The notes below the pieces were generated by a model. That model did no database searches and was not told where the DNA came from. It saw nothing but the letters and a program-made list of their open reading frames with translations. DNA of 64,000 nt from contig CAJXMO010000005.1 in NCBI GenBank assembly GCA_913056495.1, forward strand, positions 186,001-250,000. Reading direction: 5' to 3'. Origin of the DNA: an uncultured Alteromonadaceae bacterium (GTDB lineage: Bacteria; Pseudomonadota; Gammaproteobacteria; Enterobacterales; Alteromonadaceae). Both the position numbers and the translations under genes were made by a program. Below are positions 60,874-64,000 of the stretch, one piece after another; within the stretch, counting starts at the first letter, position 1; each line of letters starts with the position of its first letter.

Positions 60874-62319
60874 ATGAGCGCAACAAGTTCTATAACTCCG
60901 AATTATAATTTTGACATTGTCAAAAAATTTGCGGTAATGGCCGTTGTCTGGGGGCTAATTGGAATGTCTGCGGGCGTTTTAATAGCTGCTCAGCTAGTAT
61001 GGCCAGAATTAAATTTTGATACGCCATGGATTACTTATTCTCGTATCAGACCATTACACACTAACGCAGTAATTTTTGCATTTGGTGGCTGTGCCCTGTT
61101 TGCAACTTCTTACTGGGTCGTTCAACGGACCTGTAAAACAGCTCTATTTAGTAATAGATTAGCTAATTTTACATTTTGGGGTTGGCAAGCCATTATCGTT
61201 TTGGCGGTATTGTCGCTTCCATTAGGGTTAACCAGCTCTAAGGAATACGCAGAATTAGAATGGCCAATTGATATTTTGATTGCCATTGTGTGGATTGCTT
61301 ATGCAATTGTATTTTTTGGTACCATTGTAAAACGTACAGTTTCGCATATTTATGTAGCAAACTGGTTCTACGGTGCATTCATTATCACGATTGCAGTGTT
61401 ACATATAGGTAACAGCATGGCGATTCCGGTCAGCTTGACTAAATCTTACTCGATTTACTCAGGTGCTGTGGATGCCATGATGCAATGGTGGTACGGCCAT
61501 AATGCGGTAGGCTTTTTCTTAACAGCTGGCTTCTTAGGCATGATGTACTACTTTGTACCAAAACAAGCTGAACGCCCGGTTTATTCTTATCGTTTATCAG
61601 TAGTTCACTTCTGGGCGCTTTGTGCTTTATATATCTGGGCTGGTCCTCACCACTTACACTACACAGCATTACCTGACTGGACTCAGTCTTTAGGTATGGT
61701 GATGTCAGTTGTATTATTCGTACCTTCATGGGGCGGTATGATTAACGGTATTATGACCTTATCCGGTGCATGGCATAAATTACGTACTGACCCTATCTTA
61801 CGCTTTATGATTGTTTCATTATCTTTCTACGGTATGTCAACGTTTGAAGGCCCTATGATGGCAATTAAGTCAGTCAACGCTTTATCTCACTATACTGACT
61901 GGACTGTTGGTCACGTTCACTCTGGTGCATTAGGCTGGGTTGCTATGATTTCAATCGGTTCTTTATATCACTTAATTCCAAAAGCGTTCGGCCGTGAAAG
62001 AATGTATAGCATTAAGCTCATTAACATTCATTTCTGGTTAGCGACACTAGGTGTGGTGCTTTACATTGTTGCACTTTGGATTTCAGGTGTAATGCAAGGC
62101 ATGATGTGGCGTCAAATTAATGCTGACGGTACTCTAACTTATAGTTTCGTTGAGGTAGTTGCTGCAACTTACCCGTTCCACTTTATCCGCTGGGTTGGTG
62201 GTGTATGTGTGGTCGCTGGTATGGTAATCATGCTTTATAACGTGATTAAAACGATTCGTTCTGACAAAACTGCAGACGAAGGTTTATCATCAGCTAACTT
62301 GTCTCAAGCAAACGCGTAA
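60874..62319 (+). CDS. ccoN: cbb3-type cytochrome c oxidase subunit I
   Basis: Catalytic subunit with two hemes and CuB, 481 residues, about twelve helices. The heme/copper histidines lie in [45 protein letters not shown] and [13 protein letters not shown]. Works at low oxygen as a terminal oxidase in the inner membrane. The open frame reaches TTG at 60859; the ATG at 60874 (MSATSSIT) is preferred. Start of ccoN-O-Q-P. Confidence 0.97.
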   Translation: MSATSSITPNYNFDIVKKFAVMAVVWGLIGMSAGVLIAAQLVWPELNFDTPWITYSRIRPLHTNAVIFAFGGCALFATSYWVVQRTCKTALFSNRLANFTFWGWQAIIVLAVLSLPLGLTSSKEYAELEWPIDILIAIVWIAYAIVFFGTIVKRTVSHIYVANWFYGAFIITIAVLHIGNSMAIPVSLTKSYSIYSGAVDAMMQWWYGHNAVGFFLTAGFLGMMYYFVPKQAERPVYSYRLSVVHFWALCALYIWAGPHHLHYTALPDWTQSLGMVMSVVLFVPSWGGMINGIMTLSGAWHKLRTDPILRFMIVSLSFYGMSTFEGPMMAIKSVNALSHYTDWTVGHVHSGALGWVAMISIGSLYHLIPKAFGRERMYSIKLINIHFWLATLGVVLYIVALWISGVMQGMMWRQINADGTLTYSFVEVVAATYPFHFIRWVGGVCVVAGMVIMLYNVIKTIRSDKTADEGLSSANLSQANA

Positions 62320-62331
62320 GGAGTATTTTAG

Positions 62332-62940
62332 ATGGCAAATAAACATGAATTGCTAGAAAAGAATATTGGTTTGCTTTCGATTGCGGTCATCATCGTAATC
62401 AGTGTGAGTGCATTAGTTGAAATCACGCCACTATTATTCTTAAAAGAAACAAACGAGCCGGTTAAAAATATGAAACCTTTAACTGCGCTTGAAATGGAAG
62501 GCCGGGATATTTACATTCGTGAAGGCTGTGTTGGTTGTCACAGCCAGATGATCCGACCTTTCCGTTCTGAAACTGAACGTTATGGTCACTACTCTGTAGC
62601 CGGTGAATCTGTATGGGAACATCCTTTCTTATGGGGTTCAAAGCGTACAGGTCCTGATTTAGCTCGCGTAGGCGGTCGTTACTCAGATGAATGGCATAGA
62701 GTGCATTTAATTAATCCTCGAGATGTTGTGCCTGAATCAAATATGCCAGGTTTCCCTTGGTTAGAAGAAAACACCCTAGACGGTGAATTAATCGAGAAGA
62801 AACTAACTGTGTTTAAAGAATACTATGATGTGCCTTATACAGACGAAGATATTGCGAATGCGAAATCTGAAGTTAAAGGCAAAACAGAGATGGAAGCATT
62901 AATTGCTTACTTACAATCTCTGGGCACGTCGTTTAAGTAA
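62332..62940 (+). CDS. ccoO: cbb3-type cytochrome c oxidase subunit II
   Basis: Membrane-anchored mono-heme cytochrome c of 202 residues. One N-terminal helix (~13-33), the heme site CVGCH at residues 66-70 ([15 protein letters not shown]), and an axial Met in [15 protein letters not shown] ribosome site. Lies 12 bases after ccoN. Confidence 0.97.
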   Translation: MANKHELLEKNIGLLSIAVIIVISVSALVEITPLLFLKETNEPVKNMKPLTALEMEGRDIYIREGCVGCHSQMIRPFRSETERYGHYSVAGESVWEHPFLWGSKRTGPDLARVGGRYSDEWHRVHLINPRDVVPESNMPGFPWLEENTLDGELIEKKLTVFKEYYDVPYTDEDIANAKSEVKGKTEMEALIAYLQSLGTSFK

Positions 62941-62945
62941 TTATT

Positions 62946-63149
62946 ATGGACTACGGTACATATCGCGGTATATACACCATAATTATGTTGCTGGTTTTTG
63001 CCGGCATAATATGGTGGGCGTACAGCAAGCACAGTAAAAAGAAATTTGATGATGCTGCTCATTCAATCCTTGATGATGATGATATTAAGGACAAAAAGAC
63101 GAGTGAGAAAGCGAAACAGGCTCAACAAGATTTAGAGGATAAAACATGA
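62946..63149 (+). CDS. ccoQ: cbb3-type cytochrome c oxidase subunit CcoQ
   Basis: Small subunit of 67 residues: a single helix (YTIIMLLVFAGIIWWAYS) then a charged tail rich in Asp and Lys. It stabilises the oxidase complex. Placed between ccoO and ccoP, and its stop codon overlaps the ccoP ATG (ATGA). Confidence 0.9.
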   Translation: MDYGTYRGIYTIIMLLVFAGIIWWAYSKHSKKKFDDAAHSILDDDDIKDKKTSEKAKQAQQDLEDKT

Positions 63150-64000
63150 GTACTTTTTGGAGTTTATGGATCGCCATCCTATCCATAGTCACTTTAGTTT
63201 TTGTATTTGTTTGTTTATACCTAAACATGAAAAACTATACCGGGATTAAAGAAGGCGATTCAATGGGCCATGAATTTGATGGCATTGAAGAATTAAACAA
63301 CCCTCTTCCGGGCTGGTGGACCAAAATGTTCTGGGTAACCGCAATTTGGTCAGTATATTATTTATTGGCTTATCCAGGTTTAGGAAGCTATTCAGGTTTC
63401 TTTGACTGGAAAAGCTCAAATCAGGGTGTCACCTCAGTCGCTGAATCAAAAGCAGCAACCGAACAAGCTTTTGCTGAAGGTGAGTATGTCGCTTATGACC
63501 GTGAGGTTCAAGCTGCAGACGAAAAATTCGGACCGATTTTTGAGCAGTATGCTGCTCAGGATATTGAAGCACTTGCTCACAATGAAGAAGCTTTAGAAAT
63601 CGGTCAGCGTTTGTTCCTTCAAAACTGTTCACAATGTCACGGTTCTGATGCTCGTGGTGGCACTGGCTTCCCTAACCTGACAGATGATGACTGGTTATAT
63701 GGCGGTTCTCCTGAAAAAATTAAAGAAACACTTCTACACGGTCGAAATGCACAAATGCCGGCACAACTTGCTGCATTAGGAGAGCAAGGTGTTAAGCAAA
63801 TGGCTCAATATATTTTAAGCCTAAGTGAAACCGGTCGTGAGTTTGATGCGAGCATGGCTGCAGCTGCTAAACCTAAATTTGCGGTCTGTTCAGCTTGTCA
63901 TGGTGCAGATGGTAAAGGTAGTGTTGCGCATAACTTACCATTTGGTGCACCTAATCTGACAGATGACATCTGGTTATACGGTGGTTCAGTCAGAGCGATT
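63146..64000 (+). CDS. ccoP: cbb3-type cytochrome c oxidase subunit III, partial (C-terminus off the window)
   Basis: Diheme cytochrome c that passes electrons to ccoO/ccoN. Two N-terminal helices (~5-27 and ~58-76), with NPLPGWW between them, and heme sites CSQCH (161-165) and CSACH (248-252). The frame is open to the window edge at residue ~285, just short of the usual end. The start ATG overlaps the ccoQ stop. Confidence 0.95.
   Translation, partial: MSTFWSLWIAILSIVTLVFVFVCLYLNMKNYTGIKEGDSMGHEFDGIEELNNPLPGWWTKMFWVTAIWSVYYLLAYPGLGSYSGFFDWKSSNQGVTSVAESKAATEQAFAEGEYVAYDREVQAADEKFGPIFEQYAAQDIEALAHNEEALEIGQRLFLQNCSQCHGSDARGGTGFPNLTDDDWLYGGSPEKIKETLLHGRNAQMPAQLAALGEQGVKQMAQYILSLSETGREFDASMAAAAKPKFAVCSACHGADGKGSVAHNLPFGAPNLTDDIWLYGGSVRAI

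Overview
The window looks like chromosomal DNA of a marine gammaproteobacterium of the Alteromonadales type. I infer this from conserved gene order (purB-hflD-mnmA-nudJ-rluE next to icd; purL divergent from mltF; the ArsC-like yffB gene followed by dapE), a monomeric NADP isocitrate dehydrogenase, a cbb3 oxidase operon, and moderate G+C with AT-rich spacers. I see no rRNA, tRNA, CRISPR array, insertion sequence or prophage. The first gene (hrpA) and the last (ccoP) are cut by the window edges.

Layout. 1-8.8 kb: RNA helicase hrpA (partial), a CBS-pair protein, a DUF2214 membrane protein, purL, divergent mltF and a GNAT enzyme. 8.8-24.4 kb is a metal and nitrogen block. It holds a Fur-box-controlled PepSY/DUF2271-DUF4198 pair with a divergent LysR regulator, a glutaredoxin-membrane fusion, an RcnR/DmeR-like repressor divergent from the CDF exporter dmeF, a nitrite/formate channel with a fused PP2C phosphatase/Ser-Thr kinase behind a clear sigma-54 promoter and NtrC site, and a czcCBA-type heavy-metal efflux operon led by a small Cys/His protein. 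24.5-41 kb is largely housekeeping: queE/queC, a group of envelope genes of unknown role, a NYN-domain protein, lysS, prfB with its programmed frameshift, roxA, and the purB-hflD-mnmA-nudJ-rluE run.

41-50 kb: icd, then a 1139-residue protein joining an ammonium transporter to PAS-PAS-GGDEF-EAL, preceded by a second sigma-54 promoter; then sohB and a 1.2 kb gene-free stretch with paired DnaA-box-like sites. 50-55.4 kb: a degenerate EIIA-Glc-like protein, an ArsC-like reductase, dapE, an M15 peptidase, DUF2897 and DUF3025 proteins, rluB and scpB. 55.4-60 kb: a galactose (Leloir) cluster galE / galR-like / galK-galT with two matching operators. 60.1-64 kb: a small membrane protein and ccoNOQP.

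Common threads. Nitrogen limitation (sigma-54/NtrC) appears to control both the nitrite channel and the ammonium-transporter/c-di-GMP fusion. Metal homeostasis is covered by a Fur site, an RcnR-type operator, dmeF and czcCBA. The strongest candidates for something little described are the Amt-PAS-PAS-GGDEF-EAL protein, the DnaA-box pair array at 49.05-49.87 kb, and the EIIA-like protein that seems to have acidic residues in place of both active-site histidines.
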